Shown here in pieces: positions 1 to 9,160 of a stretch of 64,000 nt of DNA (positions are counted from its first letter, which is position 1; each line of letters starts with the position of its first letter). The notes under the pieces are model-generated. The model was not told the origin of the DNA and ran no database searches. It was given only the letters and a program-made list of their open reading frames with translations. The stretch covers positions 3,410,001 through 3,474,000 of the forward strand of contig NZ_CP048113.1 in NCBI RefSeq assembly GCF_010093065.1, in the 5' to 3' direction. This DNA is from Chitinophaga agri (lineage in GTDB: Bacteria; Bacteroidota; Bacteroidia; Chitinophagales; Chitinophagaceae). The position numbers and the translations under genes were made by a program.

Positions 1-2
1 TT

Positions 3-2429
3 CTGCTGGTGATAACCGCATTTATCAGTCTTCCGGTCCTGGCTGATGTGATACGTATCAATCAACTGGGCTATCCACCACACGGGAGTAAGGTTGCAGT
101 TTGGTGCAGTAAGGAACAAGATACATTAAAATATTTTGAACTGGTCGATGCAACTAGTGGCGACGTGATGTTCAAAAGTAAAGCTATGAGGGCGGCAGGT
201 GCGTATGGACCTTTCAGGCAAACCAGCCGGCTGGATTTCTCTTCCTTTCACACGCCGGGGCAATATTACCTGCGCGCCGGAAGCACCACCTCTCCTACGT
301 TTTCCATCAGTGATACTGTTTATAAAGGGACCGCCGATTTCTGTCTGCGTTATATGCGGCAGCAACGTAGTGGTTTCAACCCTTTCCTGAGAGATTCCTG
401 TCACACCCATGACGGATTTCCGGTATATGGCCCGGATACCACCTTTGTTCGTGTTTCCGGTGGCTGGCATGATGCTTCTGATTACCTCCAGTATGTCACC
501 ACCTCAGCCAATGCAACCTGGCACCTACTGGCAGCCGCACGCGACTTTCCGAAGGTATTTTCCGACTCATTGCAGGCCAATGGCCTACCAGGGAGTAACC
601 AGCTACCGGATGTACTGGATGAAGCAAAATGGGGGCTGGACTGGCTGATTAAAATGAACCCCGGGGACGACAGGATGTACAACCAGGTAGGTGATGACCG
701 TGATCACCAGGGTATGCGTATCCCTAAACAGGATACCAACTTTTACGGCCGCGGTCTGGAACGTCCGGTGTATTTCTGTACCGGCGAACCACAGGGATTA
801 CTGAAATACAGGAACCGGGCTACAGGAACAGCTTCCACTGCCGGCAAATTCAGTAGCTGCTTCTCATTAGGGCAGCAATTGTTTGCGCACTCCGGATATG
901 CGGACACATTGGGTCATAAAGCGAAAGCTGCCTATACTTTTGGTATGGCTAAACCAGGCGTATGTCAGACGGCCCCCGGCCGATCACCTTATTTCTATGA
1001 GGAAGACAACTGGACGGATGACATGGAGCTGGCCGCTGCTCACCTCGGGAACAACTACCTGGATACCGCCTGGCACTTTGCGCTACAGGAACCCGTTACA
1101 CCCTGGCTGGGTAAAGACACTGCCAGGCATTATCAATGGTATCCGTTCATCAACCAGGGGCACGCTGAACTGGCCAGACAAATAAGTGGTGCCAGAAAAG
1201 ATACGCTGATACACTATTACAAAGTGGGCATTGAACGTGTATGGCAGAAGGCCCGGCTGAACGCTTTCTATCGGGGCGTACCATTTATATGGTGTAGTAA
1301 TAACCTCACTGTTGCTTTTGCCATTCAGTGTTACTGGTACCGCCAATTAAGCGGAGACGATACCTACCTGCAACTGGAACAGGCATGCTTTGACTGGATC
1401 TTTGGCTGTAACCCTTGGGGAACATCCATGGTATACGGATTGCCTGCGAATGGAGACACGCCTGCCGATCCGCATTCTTCTTTTACGCATTTGAAGCAGT
1501 ACCCGATCGATGGAGGACTGGTAGATGGACCAGTATATACCAATATCTTCAAAAACCTTATCGGTATACAGTTGCAGGATGCGGATGAATATGCCGCATT
1601 TCAGAGTGACCTGGCTGTGTATCACGATGACTATGGCGACTATAGCACCAATGAACCGACGATGGATGGTACAGCAGTGCTGATCTATCTGCTGGCAGCG
1701 CAGGAAAATCAGGCACGTCGTAGCGGGTATACCATTACACACGGAGGTATCACCCGGATGGACAGTACACATCAGGAAATTGCACTCGTCTTTACAGGTG
1801 ATGAATTTGGAGATGGCTTATCCGCTATCAGTAAAACATTACAACAGGAAAAGGTGAAAGGCTCCTTCTTCTTTACAGGTAATTTTTACCGCAATAAAGC
1901 ATGGCAACCTGCTATCCGGCAACTATATAAAGAGGGTCATTACCTGGGGCCACATTCTGATAAACACCTGTTGTATTGCGACTGGAATAAGCGGGATAGT
2001 CTGCTGGTCACAAAGGAACAGTTCCTGCAGGATATGAATGCTAATCTTGACGTGATGCAGCAATTGGGTATTGATACGGCGAACGTGCGCTGCTATATTC
2101 CCCCGTATGAATGGTGGAATGACAGTATTGCAGGATGGTCTGCAGGTATGGGCTTACAGATCGTATGCTTTACACCAGGTACAGGTAGCAATGCGGACTA
2201 TACCTACCCTGAGATGGGGATACGATATAAAAGCAGTAAGGCGATCGTTCAATCAGTAAAGGCATTTGAAAAAAATAAAGCAGGGAAGCTGAACGGGGTC
2301 ATATTACTGATACATGCAGGTACAGATGCCCGTAGAAAGGACAAACTATACCTGCAATTACATCAGCTGATCAATTATCTGAAACAAAAAGGTTATCGTT
2401 TCAGGAGAGTGAACGACCTGGTTATCTGA
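3..2429 (+). CDS. GH9 glycosidase fused to polysaccharide deacetylase (5' partial)
   Basis: Secreted two-domain carbohydrate enzyme. The frame is open to the window edge (Leu-Leu before the GTG at 9), and the visible N-terminus ending PVLA|DV looks like the end of a signal peptide, so the true start lies upstream. Counting from the GTG, an Ig-like CelD_N domain opens with VIRINQLGY. A GH9 (alpha/alpha)6 catalytic domain follows, with GGWHDASDY near residue 150 (usual nucleophile-water Asp), NWTDDMELAAAHL near 335 and TNEPTMDGTA near 548 (general acid Glu). From about 590 to the end there is a NodB-like domain with FTGDEFGDG, a metal-binding HSDKH near 650, IPPYEWW and a final LLIHAGTD. GH9 enzymes are mostly beta-glucanases. 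The NodB domain suggests it removes acetyl or N-acetyl groups from the same or a neighbouring polymer. The substrate cannot be read from sequence. The 3' end overlaps convergent proA by 8 nt. Confidence 0.9.
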   Translation: MLVITAFISLPVLADVIRINQLGYPPHGSKVAVWCSKEQDTLKYFELVDATSGDVMFKSKAMRAAGAYGPFRQTSRLDFSSFHTPGQYYLRAGSTTSPTFSISDTVYKGTADFCLRYMRQQRSGFNPFLRDSCHTHDGFPVYGPDTTFVRVSGGWHDASDYLQYVTTSANATWHLLAAARDFPKVFSDSLQANGLPGSNQLPDVLDEAKWGLDWLIKMNPGDDRMYNQVGDDRDHQGMRIPKQDTNFYGRGLERPVYFCTGEPQGLLKYRNRATGTASTAGKFSSCFSLGQQLFAHSGYADTLGHKAKAAYTFGMAKPGVCQTAPGRSPYFYEEDNWTDDMELAAAHLGNNYLDTAWHFALQEPVTPWLGKDTARHYQWYPFINQGHAELARQISGARKDTLIHYYKVGIERVWQKARLNAFYRGVPFIWCSNNLTVAFAIQCYWYRQLSGDDTYLQLEQACFDWIFGCNPWGTSMVYGLPANGDTPADPHSSFTHLKQYPIDGGLVDGPVYTNIFKNLIGIQLQDADEYAAFQSDLAVYHDDYGDYSTNEPTMDGTAVLIYLLAAQENQARRSGYTITHGGITRMDSTHQEIALVFTGDEFGDGLSAISKTLQQEKVKGSFFFTGNFYRNKAWQPAIRQLYKEGHYLGPHSDKHLLYCDWNKRDSLLVTKEQFLQDMNANLDVMQQLGIDTANVRCYIPPYEWWNDSIAGWSAGMGLQIVCFTPGTGSNADYTYPEMGIRYKSSKAIVQSVKAFEKNKAGKLNGVILLIHAGTDARRKDKLYLQLHQLINYLKQKGYRFRRVNDLVI

Positions 2430-3669
2430 CCTGGCCATCCCCCCTGACAAACCATTTTTCGGTCACCAGTTTTTCCAGGGCAAAAGGTCCGCGGGCATGC
2501 AGTTTCTGAGTAGAGATCCCGATCTCAGCCCCCAGTCCGAACACACCACCATCCGTGAACCTGGTAGAGGCATTTACATATACAGCAGCGGCATCTACTT
2601 CATTGAGAAAGCGTTCGCTGATAGTTTTGTCCTGAGAAACGATCGCTTCAGAGTGTTTTGAAGAATACTGCTGAATGTGGTCCAGTGCTTCCTCTATGCC
2701 GTTCACTATTTTCACTGAACATTTAAAATCCAGGAATTCTCTTCCGTAGTCAGTAGGCGCAGCCTTGATCAGGTAAGGATATTCCAGGGCCTGCAGGATA
2801 TTAAATGATGTTTCATCTGCAAAGATCTCCACATCATAATCCTGTAGTGCATCTGCCAGTAAGCGCAGTAGTTCCGGTGCGACAGCTTCATCTACCAGTA
2901 CAGTGTCCAGTGCATTACAGACAGAAGGACGGGATACCTTTGCGTTCGTGATGATAGCGCTGGCTTTCTCCAGATCTGCCGTCTTTTCCACATATGTGTG
3001 GCAAACACCTGCCCCCGTTTCAATAACCGGTACTTTGGAATTTTCACGTACATAGTCGATCAGCTGCTGAGAGCCACGCGGAATGATAATATCAATATAT
3101 TTTACAGCAGTCAGCATCTCACCGATCAGGGCCCTGTCGACTGGCAACAACTGTACCGCACTGGGATGTACGTTAAACTCCTTCAGCACCTGCTGAATAA
3201 GGTCCACCAGAATGATATTGGTATGAAAAGCATCCGTACCACCACGTAATACAGCCACATTACCCGACCGGATGCAGAGGGCTGCAACATCCAGTGTTAC
3301 ATTAGGACGTGATTCATAAATAACGCCTACGACGCCCAGGGGTACCGTACGCTTCTGAACCTGTAATCCATTGGCCAGTGTTCTTTCCAGTAACAGCTGG
3401 TTAGCCGGATCTTCCAGGCTGGCGATATCATTCAGACTGTCCGCCAGCTGTTTGATACGGGCAGCATTCAATAACAGGCGATCCTTTTTGGGATCCTGAT
3501 CAGACATCTTATCCAGATCCTTTTGATTCTCAGCAACGATCGCATCGGTATTACCTTCGACAACGGCAGCGAGCTTCCGCAGCAGTTGCTGCCGCTGGGC
3601 GTCAGGCAACGTTTTCAGGGAACGAGTGGCTGCCTGTGCCTTTTCCAGTAAAGGTTGTATGGACTCCAT
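2422..3669 (-). CDS. proA: gamma-glutamyl phosphate reductase
   Basis: Second step of proline synthesis: NADPH-dependent reduction of gamma-glutamyl phosphate to glutamate semialdehyde, in the cytoplasm. The 415 residues match the family's usual length of about 417. The aldehyde dehydrogenase-like fold shows VGVIYESRPNVTLD, IIPRGSQQLI and the catalytic cysteine in RPSVCNALDTVLVDE near residue 250, plus the C-terminal FGLGAEIGISTQKLHARGP signature. It lies 20 nt downstream of proB on the same strand, so the pair is very probably one proBA transcript. Its stop codon overlaps the end of the convergent GH9 gene, leaving no room for a separate terminator. Confidence 0.97.
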   Translation of the reverse strand: MESIQPLLEKAQAATRSLKTLPDAQRQQLLRKLAAVVEGNTDAIVAENQKDLDKMSDQDPKKDRLLLNAARIKQLADSLNDIASLEDPANQLLLERTLANGLQVQKRTVPLGVVGVIYESRPNVTLDVAALCIRSGNVAVLRGGTDAFHTNIILVDLIQQVLKEFNVHPSAVQLLPVDRALIGEMLTAVKYIDIIIPRGSQQLIDYVRENSKVPVIETGAGVCHTYVEKTADLEKASAIITNAKVSRPSVCNALDTVLVDEAVAPELLRLLADALQDYDVEIFADETSFNILQALEYPYLIKAAPTDYGREFLDFKCSVKIVNGIEEALDHIQQYSSKHSEAIVSQDKTISERFLNEVDAAAVYVNASTRFTDGGVFGLGAEIGISTQKLHARGPFALEKLVTEKWFVRGDGQVR

Positions 3670-3689
3670 CTTACTTTTTCCTTTTTTGG

Positions 3690-4724
3690 TTATAACAAAA
3701 CGATATCGTCTGCATGTGCGACTTCGAGGTTTTGTACTTTTCTATCTTCTGCCAACAGCTCTGAAGATACCTTTGCCCTGGCCACTGCAATCACATTGTG
3801 TTCTTCATCCACGATCTCAAACACCTCACCTCCTTCAAATGATTCCAGCACGGTCAGTACACCCACCGCCAGCAGACTACGTCTTTTCTGCAAGGCAGTC
3901 AGCGCTCCCTCATCCACCAGTACGCGACCGGTCACCAGGCTGCCGCTGGCCAGCCACTTCTTACGGGCAGGCATGCTGCAGGGCTGTGGCAAACATAAAG
4001 TACCGGTGGTGCCTGCTATAGCATTCAGGATGCCATCGGTCGTGTGGATACCAAATATAACAACTTTAATTCCCATACGGGTGGCGAGGCGCGCGAAAGT
4101 CAGCTTAGACACCATGCCACCCAGCCCCAGATTTGATTTTTTTGTATCAGCTAAGGACAGGATAGACTCATCAATAGCTGTGATATGAGGAACCACCTTC
4201 CCTTCCCTGTCCAGGACACCACCCACCGAGGTACTGAACAAGAGCATGGAGGCGCCGAAACCCACTGCTATCAGGGTCGCCAGTTCGTCGTTGTCAGAGA
4301 ATTTGAGTTCCAGGTCACTTACCACGTCATTTTCGTTGGCAACAGGAATGACGCCACTTTCCCACAATTCCTCATAGGTTTTTTTCAGTTGCAGGAACTG
4401 CGCCCTGTTGCTGAAATGCCTGCGCTCACAAAGACTCTGGGCGATGGCAATGTCATAAGGGGAGAAATACCGGGCGTATTTGCTCAGCAGCAACGGGTTA
4501 CCTATGGCTGCTGCAGCCTTACGTTCGCTCATCGTTCCACTATAGTTCTTCAGGTATTTTTTACCTGCCGCCACGGCTCCTGACGACACCAGTACGATAT
4601 TATATTCGTCTTTAAGATCGGCCACCTGTCTGGCTATGGCTGCTACTATTGTTTCATCCAGCTCCCCGTTTTCATGTGTGATGGAAGCTGTACCAAATTT
4701 TATTACTAATATCGGTTTTGTCAC
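3690..4724 (-). CDS. proB: glutamate 5-kinase
   Basis: First committed step of proline synthesis: ATP-dependent phosphorylation of glutamate to the unstable gamma-glutamyl phosphate, which is passed to ProA. The amino acid kinase domain occupies about residues 1-250 (VIKFGTASIT at the N-terminus, VLVSSGAVAAG, ANENDVVSDLELKFSDND, GLGGMVSKLTFA). A PUA-like domain follows from about 260 (RVLVDEGALTALQKRRSLL). At 344 residues it is slightly shorter than the 367-residue E. coli enzyme but keeps both domains. First gene of a proBA operon. The family is normally feedback-inhibited by proline. Upstream is the divergent GH92 gene. Confidence 0.97.
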   Translation of the reverse strand: MTKPILVIKFGTASITHENGELDETIVAAIARQVADLKDEYNIVLVSSGAVAAGKKYLKNYSGTMSERKAAAAIGNPLLLSKYARYFSPYDIAIAQSLCERRHFSNRAQFLQLKKTYEELWESGVIPVANENDVVSDLELKFSDNDELATLIAVGFGASMLLFSTSVGGVLDREGKVVPHITAIDESILSLADTKKSNLGLGGMVSKLTFARLATRMGIKVVIFGIHTTDGILNAIAGTTGTLCLPQPCSMPARKKWLASGSLVTGRVLVDEGALTALQKRRSLLAVGVLTVLESFEGGEVFEIVDEEHNVIAVARAKVSSELLAEDRKVQNLEVAHADDIVLL

Positions 4725-4875
4725 TGCTCGCTGAATTTGCCGACAAAATATTGAAAATGCCTCATTTTTTCATTATTTACATTTCATTTAAACTCTTTTA
4801 CCCGGCTGTGACAAGCTGTTTATTCCGGAACTTTTATTTTGCGGGGTTATCTAATCGTTAAAACACATATTGACA

Positions 4876-7185
4876 ATGGGCGCACGTCAGGCTACTCGTC
4901 TTTCCTTAATCACGGCATTTTCTCTATGCACCCAGCTTTCCCTGCAGGCGCAGGACAAAAATCTGGTGCAATACGTAAAACCTATTATTGGTACGGCAAA
5001 GATGGGGCATACCTATCCCGGAGCGACTGTGCCGTTCGGCATGGTACAATTGAGTCCGGAAACAGATACGATCCCGTATGAAATGAACGGACGTTACAAC
5101 CCGGACGTTTATAAATACTGCGCCGGTTATCAGTATGCAGATAAAACCATTACAGGATTCAGCCATACGCATTTCAGCGGCACCGGCCACTCCGATCTGG
5201 GAGACTTCCTGATCATGCCTACCACAGGTAAGCTGCTGCTGAACCCTGGTACAGCAGCGAATCCGGAAACAGGCTACCGGTCTACTTTTTCACATGACAA
5301 CGAAGTAGCGGAAGCAGACTATTATAAAGTAAAACTTGATAAATATAATATCACAGCCGAACTGACCGCGACCAACCGCGTTGGCTTTCACCAATATACG
5401 TTCCCGGAAGCAACCGACCAGGCGCATATCGTACTGGACCTGATGGCAGGTATCTATAACTACGGTAACAAGAATGTGTGGACGTTTGTGAGAGTTGAAA
5501 ATGATACCCTGATCACCGGTTACCGGCAGACTAACGGATGGGCGCGTACGAGGACAGAGTATTTTGCGATGAGCTTCTCCAAGCCTGTTTCACAATATGG
5601 CCATCAGAACTATGCAAATGATGTATACAAAGGTTTCTGGCGCAAATTTGATGTAGCACATAACTTCCCGGAAATGGCCGGCCGTCAGATCAGGGCCTGG
5701 TTTGACTTCAAGGTACAGGCAGGAGAAAAGATAAAGATCAAGTTTGCCCTGTCTCCTGTAAGCACGGAAGGAGCGCTGGCTAACCTTCGGGCAGAAATAC
5801 CAGGATGGGATTTCGAGAAAGTAAAACAGGATGGTCAGGCACAGTGGAACAAAGAACTGCATAAGGTGACTGCACAGCTGAACAGCAATGATGAGATGAT
5901 CAACTTTTATACAGCCATGTACCATGCGTTCCTGAGCCCAACCACCTATATGGATACCGACGGTAGCTACCGTGGTCTGGACCAGAACAATCATAAAGCA
6001 GAAGGCTTCACGAACTATACTACATTCTCTCTGTGGGATACATACAGGGCATTACACCCCCTATTTAACGTGATCCAGCCGAGGCGTAATGCTGACATGG
6101 TACAGTCACTGCTGGCACATTATGATCAGAGCGTACAGCATATGTTACCAGTATGGTCCCATTATGCGAATGAAAACTGGTGTATGATCGGTTATCACAG
6201 TGTATCACTGATCGCAGATGCAATTATCAAGGGGAATGCACCATTCAATGAAGAGAAAGCCCTGGAAGCGTGTGTTACGACAGCCAGACACCGTACCTAT
6301 GATGGTATAGGATATTACATGGACAAAGGTTATGTGCCGGAAGATAAAAGTGGTGCATCTGTATCCAAGACACTGGAGTATGCGTATGATGACTGGTGTA
6401 TCGCACAGATCGCAAAGAAACTGGGCAAACAGGATATCTATGATGAGTTCATCAAACGCTCTCAGAACTTCCGTAACGTGTACGACGCCAGTATCGGTTA
6501 TATGCGTCCACGCCTGAATGATGGTACATTCCGTGCAGCATTTGATCCACTGAAAACGGATAACCAGGGCTTCATTGAAGGCAATGCATGGAACTACAGC
6601 CTGTATGTACCACATTACCCTGCAGAGCTGATTGAACTGAACGGTGGTAAGAAACGTTTTTCCAAGCACCTGGATTCCCTGTTCACCATGCACCTGCCGG
6701 ATGAATTTTTTGCAGAAACAGAAGATATCACCCGTGACGGTATCATCGGTAACTATGTGCATGGTAATGAGCCATCTCACCACGTAGCATATCTGTACAA
6801 CTGGACCGGAGAAGCATGGAAAACACAGGAGAGAGTACGTATGATCCTGAAGAAAATGTACCATCCGGGAGCAGATGGTCTGGGTGGCAATGACGACTGT
6901 GGTCAGATGAGCGCCTGGTATATCTTCACTTCTCTGGGCTTCTATCCTGTATGTCCTGGTTCAGATCAGTACATCCTGGGCAGCCCCGCGGTGAAAGAAG
7001 CTACTATCCAGCTGGAGAATGGCAAGACTTTCACAGTAGAAGCGATCAACCAGAGTGATAAAAATGTGTATGTACAGAAAGTGACATTGAACGGTCAGCC
7101 GGTACAAAACAATACGATCACACATACGGACATCATGAATGGCGGCCGTCTGGTATTCCAGATGGGAGCTAAACCTAAGAAGTAG
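4876..7185 (+). CDS. GH92 alpha-mannosidase, secreted
   Basis: Exo-acting, calcium-dependent alpha-mannosidase family, typical of Bacteroidota that degrade N-glycans or mannans. The protein begins with a signal peptide (MGARQATRLSL...LSLQAQ). The ATG at 4876 is preferred over the in-frame TTG two codons upstream. GH92 signatures are clear: IIGTAKMGHTYPGATVPFGM near the mature N-terminus, TTFSLWDTYRALHPL, GFIEGNAWNYSLYVPHY (general acid Glu region), GNEPSHHVAYLYNW and GNDDCGQMSAWYIFTSLGFYP near the C-terminus (base Asp region). About 769 residues is the normal family length. Linkage preference (alpha-1,2, 1,3 or 1,4) cannot be assigned from motifs alone. It stands alone with a strong terminator behind it and no SusC/SusD genes nearby. 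Confidence 0.95.
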   Translation: MGARQATRLSLITAFSLCTQLSLQAQDKNLVQYVKPIIGTAKMGHTYPGATVPFGMVQLSPETDTIPYEMNGRYNPDVYKYCAGYQYADKTITGFSHTHFSGTGHSDLGDFLIMPTTGKLLLNPGTAANPETGYRSTFSHDNEVAEADYYKVKLDKYNITAELTATNRVGFHQYTFPEATDQAHIVLDLMAGIYNYGNKNVWTFVRVENDTLITGYRQTNGWARTRTEYFAMSFSKPVSQYGHQNYANDVYKGFWRKFDVAHNFPEMAGRQIRAWFDFKVQAGEKIKIKFALSPVSTEGALANLRAEIPGWDFEKVKQDGQAQWNKELHKVTAQLNSNDEMINFYTAMYHAFLSPTTYMDTDGSYRGLDQNNHKAEGFTNYTTFSLWDTYRALHPLFNVIQPRRNADMVQSLLAHYDQSVQHMLPVWSHYANENWCMIGYHSVSLIADAIIKGNAPFNEEKALEACVTTARHRTYDGIGYYMDKGYVPEDKSGASVSKTLEYAYDDWCIAQIAKKLGKQDIYDEFIKRSQNFRNVYDASIGYMRPRLNDGTFRAAFDPLKTDNQGFIEGNAWNYSLYVPHYPAELIELNGGKKRFSKHLDSLFTMHLPDEFFAETEDITRDGIIGNYVHGNEPSHHVAYLYNWTGEAWKTQERVRMILKKMYHPGADGLGGNDDCGQMSAWYIFTSLGFYPVCPGSDQYILGSPAVKEATIQLENGKTFTVEAINQSDKNVYVQKVTLNGQPVQNNTITHTDIMNGGRLVFQMGAKPKK

Positions 7186-7205
7186 TTTATCCATAATACG
7201 TCGGA

Positions 7206-7262
7206 GGGACAGATGAGAGGAACAGCCTCTTGTCTGTCCCTTTTACTTTTTACTTATTTTTA
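7206..7262 (+). terminator. intrinsic terminator after GH92 gene
   Basis: A stem with arms GGGACAGATGAGAGG and CCTCTTGTCTGTCCC (two mismatched positions) around a short loop at 7206-7240. It is followed directly by a T-rich tail (TTTTACTTTTTAC). It lies about 20 nt after the GH92 stop. Confidence 0.85.
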
Positions 7263-7281
7263 TAAGTGCTAACCCATACAT

Positions 7282-7785
7282 ATGAAAGCACTTCCCCCAC
7301 AGCACAGTTTCAGGTTCCACAACCTGGGCATAGGTGAGATTCAGCTTGGCAAAAAGCCGGAAAAAGTTCCGGGCATGTTACCATTTCCTACTTATGGCAG
7401 CAAAGACTTTTTCCGGATCCATCCTAATGAGGCTCATTATCATGCATTTGCAGGTAATGCGAAGGGAATGATAGAACGGGACGACACGGGTATTGACCTA
7501 CGGCATCTGATCACCAGTATGAATGAGAGTGGGTTTATTAACAGGATCTTTTTGTATCCGCAGGGTCAGATAGCACAACTGGCATGCAGATTGAGTCAGT
7601 TATATGGAGAGCCATTCGCGTATAAGCTGCCGGCAGGCGTCCGGAATGTATGGATTACGAACAGTGAAACAGAAATAACATTATTTACCCCCGAGGGTAA
7701 TGCCATACGGGATACAGTCATTACTTTCAGATTCTTTCATGATCTCGTTGCATTGAAGGAATATATCATTGAAGGTAGCACGTAA
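7282..7785 (+). CDS. hypothetical protein, 167 aa
   Basis: Not recognised. The frame is intact from ATG to TAA, with codon use like its neighbours. There is no signal peptide, lipobox or membrane segment, so a soluble cytoplasmic protein is likely. The N-terminus contains FRFHNLGIGEIQLGKKPEKVP. The middle has a hydrophobic stretch (FINRIFLYPQGQIAQLACRLSQLYGEPFAY) followed by beta-strand-like segments (VWITNSETEITLFTPEG). The 40-80 region is rich in histidine and aromatic residues (HPNEAHYHAF). It sits between the GH92 terminator and a hairpin at 7807-7826, which suggests a single-gene transcript. Confidence 0.7.
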   Translation: MKALPPQHSFRFHNLGIGEIQLGKKPEKVPGMLPFPTYGSKDFFRIHPNEAHYHAFAGNAKGMIERDDTGIDLRHLITSMNESGFINRIFLYPQGQIAQLACRLSQLYGEPFAYKLPAGVRNVWITNSETEITLFTPEGNAIRDTVITFRFFHDLVALKEYIIEGST

Positions 7786-7806
7786 CTAAAGTGGCAGAAA
7801 AGAAAA

Positions 7807-7826
7807 GGCCTGCTAAAAAGCAGGCC
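7807..7826 (-). terminator. perfect 8-bp hairpin, possible terminator
   Basis: GGCCTGCT-AAAA-AGCAGGCC is a perfect stem with a tetraloop. The A-rich flank at 7795-7806 gives a T-tract only for the minus-strand reading. On the plus strand it follows the 167-aa gene by 22 nt but lacks a T-tail, so its direction of action is uncertain. A run of seven G (7841-7847) follows. Confidence 0.45.
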
Positions 7827-7847
7827 AGTTATGGTACTTTGGGGGGG

Positions 7848-8543
7848 ACAATACAATTAGGGTTTTCAAAGGGTACAATATTTTAAATCAGCATTCAGGC
7901 TTAATTGCCTTCTCAATATTAGAGAAAATAAAGTTGATCTGACAGTCATGGAGAACGTAAACGAACAACGCCAAATGTGACTTTGAAATACCTGTTATAA
8001 CGCGGAAATAAACCACGGTATCGCAAAACGCCTGTGATTCATACTAATAGCTCATTTTACAGCGATAAATAACTGATAGACAGCCTTTCTATTCGAGGTA
8101 AGCAGGGGTAAAAAACCGGCAATGAATCAAACGGAAATGTATATTCACGCAAACACAAATTGCGTGAATCACGGTATTTAACAAACCGATATTTCCCGGT
8201 AAGAAATCAACCAATTTTTACTTGTTATATAATAAGGGATCAAACGAAGTCAAAAGCTCCTGGAAAAAATAGCAGTTACATGTGATTTTTTATCATCACC
8301 GATATAATACGGTAAATTTGTACCGATATTCACGCAGTTTTAATTTCATCTATCTACAAAAAAGAAGGACAAATACACGGGTTTTATATTACATAAAACT
8401 ATATATGACCTGATCACATAGTAATTATAAATTTATTATGTTTGTAATGTTATGATAATCATAAGATTACAACAATATCCCTATGCTTTTAAGCCTAGTT
8501 TTAGGTCGTTAACGAGATTCAATAAACCTAAAATACATATCTT
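7848..8543. promoter_or_regulatory. long AT-rich spacer with repeated dyads and -7 boxes
   Basis: About 700 bases with no supportable gene. It holds several ordered elements. ATTCACGCAA (8143-8152) and TTGCGTGAAT (8160-8169) form a perfect 10-bp inverted repeat, and the word ATTCACGCA recurs at 8328. ACCGATAT-N4-CGGTAA occurs twice (8185-8202 and 8298-8315), with a third ACCGATAT at 8322. Two TAnnTTTG boxes are present: TAAATTTG (8313-8320, overlapping the second dyad) and TATGTTTG (8437-8444). The layout suggests a regulated leader or upstream region for the gene starting at 8544. The regulator is unknown. Confidence 0.5.
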
Positions 8544-9002
8544 ATGTCAGCCGCAAAAATCATGAAAGCAGGTCAGTTCGTAGACGACAAACACGTGTCG
8601 ATGTTACGGGAGAACTACAGGGAAAACAGGTGGAGAGCCAACTCTGAACGCCTGGGAAAACCTGATTCACTCAGTGTATGGTACAGTCTGGACGAGCTGA
8701 AACAATTTATACAGACGGCAGAAGCTGCCGGTGCGGACGGGATCAGGGTTTATTTTGGTGTATATCCTTCTGTATTTCCTGAAAATATTCTGCTTCAGGA
8801 CAGGCAAACTATCGTTTTTGTGGGTACGCAGCAGAAACAAAGTGCGACCGGTAAAACTGAGAACAAAGACCTGTATATTTCCACGCCTAAGGGGCCGGAG
8901 ATCATGGCCTTTAATTATGGATTGCCCTGCCCTCCTGCCTGTGTAGGCCCGGATAGACGTGAAATTTATAAAATTGATGAGCCTCATCTTGCCGCAAAAT
9001 AA
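8544..9002 (+). CDS. hypothetical protein, 152 aa
   Basis: Not assigned to a named family. The reading frame is intact and followed by a textbook terminator, so it is a real gene. No signal peptide or membrane segment. Visible features are a charged helical N-terminus (VDDKHVSMLRENYRENRW), the segment SVWYSLDELKQFIQTAEAAGADGIRVYFGVYP (helix, then a beta-strand rich in aromatics), a second strand RQTIVFVGTQQ and a Cys-Pro cluster near the C-terminus (YGLPCPPACVGPD). It is expressed alone, from a very long AT-rich upstream region with repeated dyads, suggesting tight or multi-input control. Confidence 0.75.
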   Translation: MSAAKIMKAGQFVDDKHVSMLRENYRENRWRANSERLGKPDSLSVWYSLDELKQFIQTAEAAGADGIRVYFGVYPSVFPENILLQDRQTIVFVGTQQKQSATGKTENKDLYISTPKGPEIMAFNYGLPCPPACVGPDRREIYKIDEPHLAAK

Positions 9003-9032
9003 CGTTTCCTCCTTCCATATAAATCATTCTCC

Positions 9033-9064
9033 AAGCTGCCGGATAATGTTCCGGCAGCTTTTTA
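9033..9064 (+). terminator. intrinsic terminator
   Basis: AAGCTGCCGGA and TCCGGCAGCTT form an 11-bp perfect stem with a 6-nt loop, followed by a short T-run. It closes the 152-aa gene 30 nt after its stop. Confidence 0.92.
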
Positions 9065-9160
9065 TCGTGTTATAAAAATTATTTTAACTCCACTTTCATT
9101 AATTTACCAACCGCATTTAAGTCATTAGTAACCTTTAAAAATATCTGCCACCAATATTCT

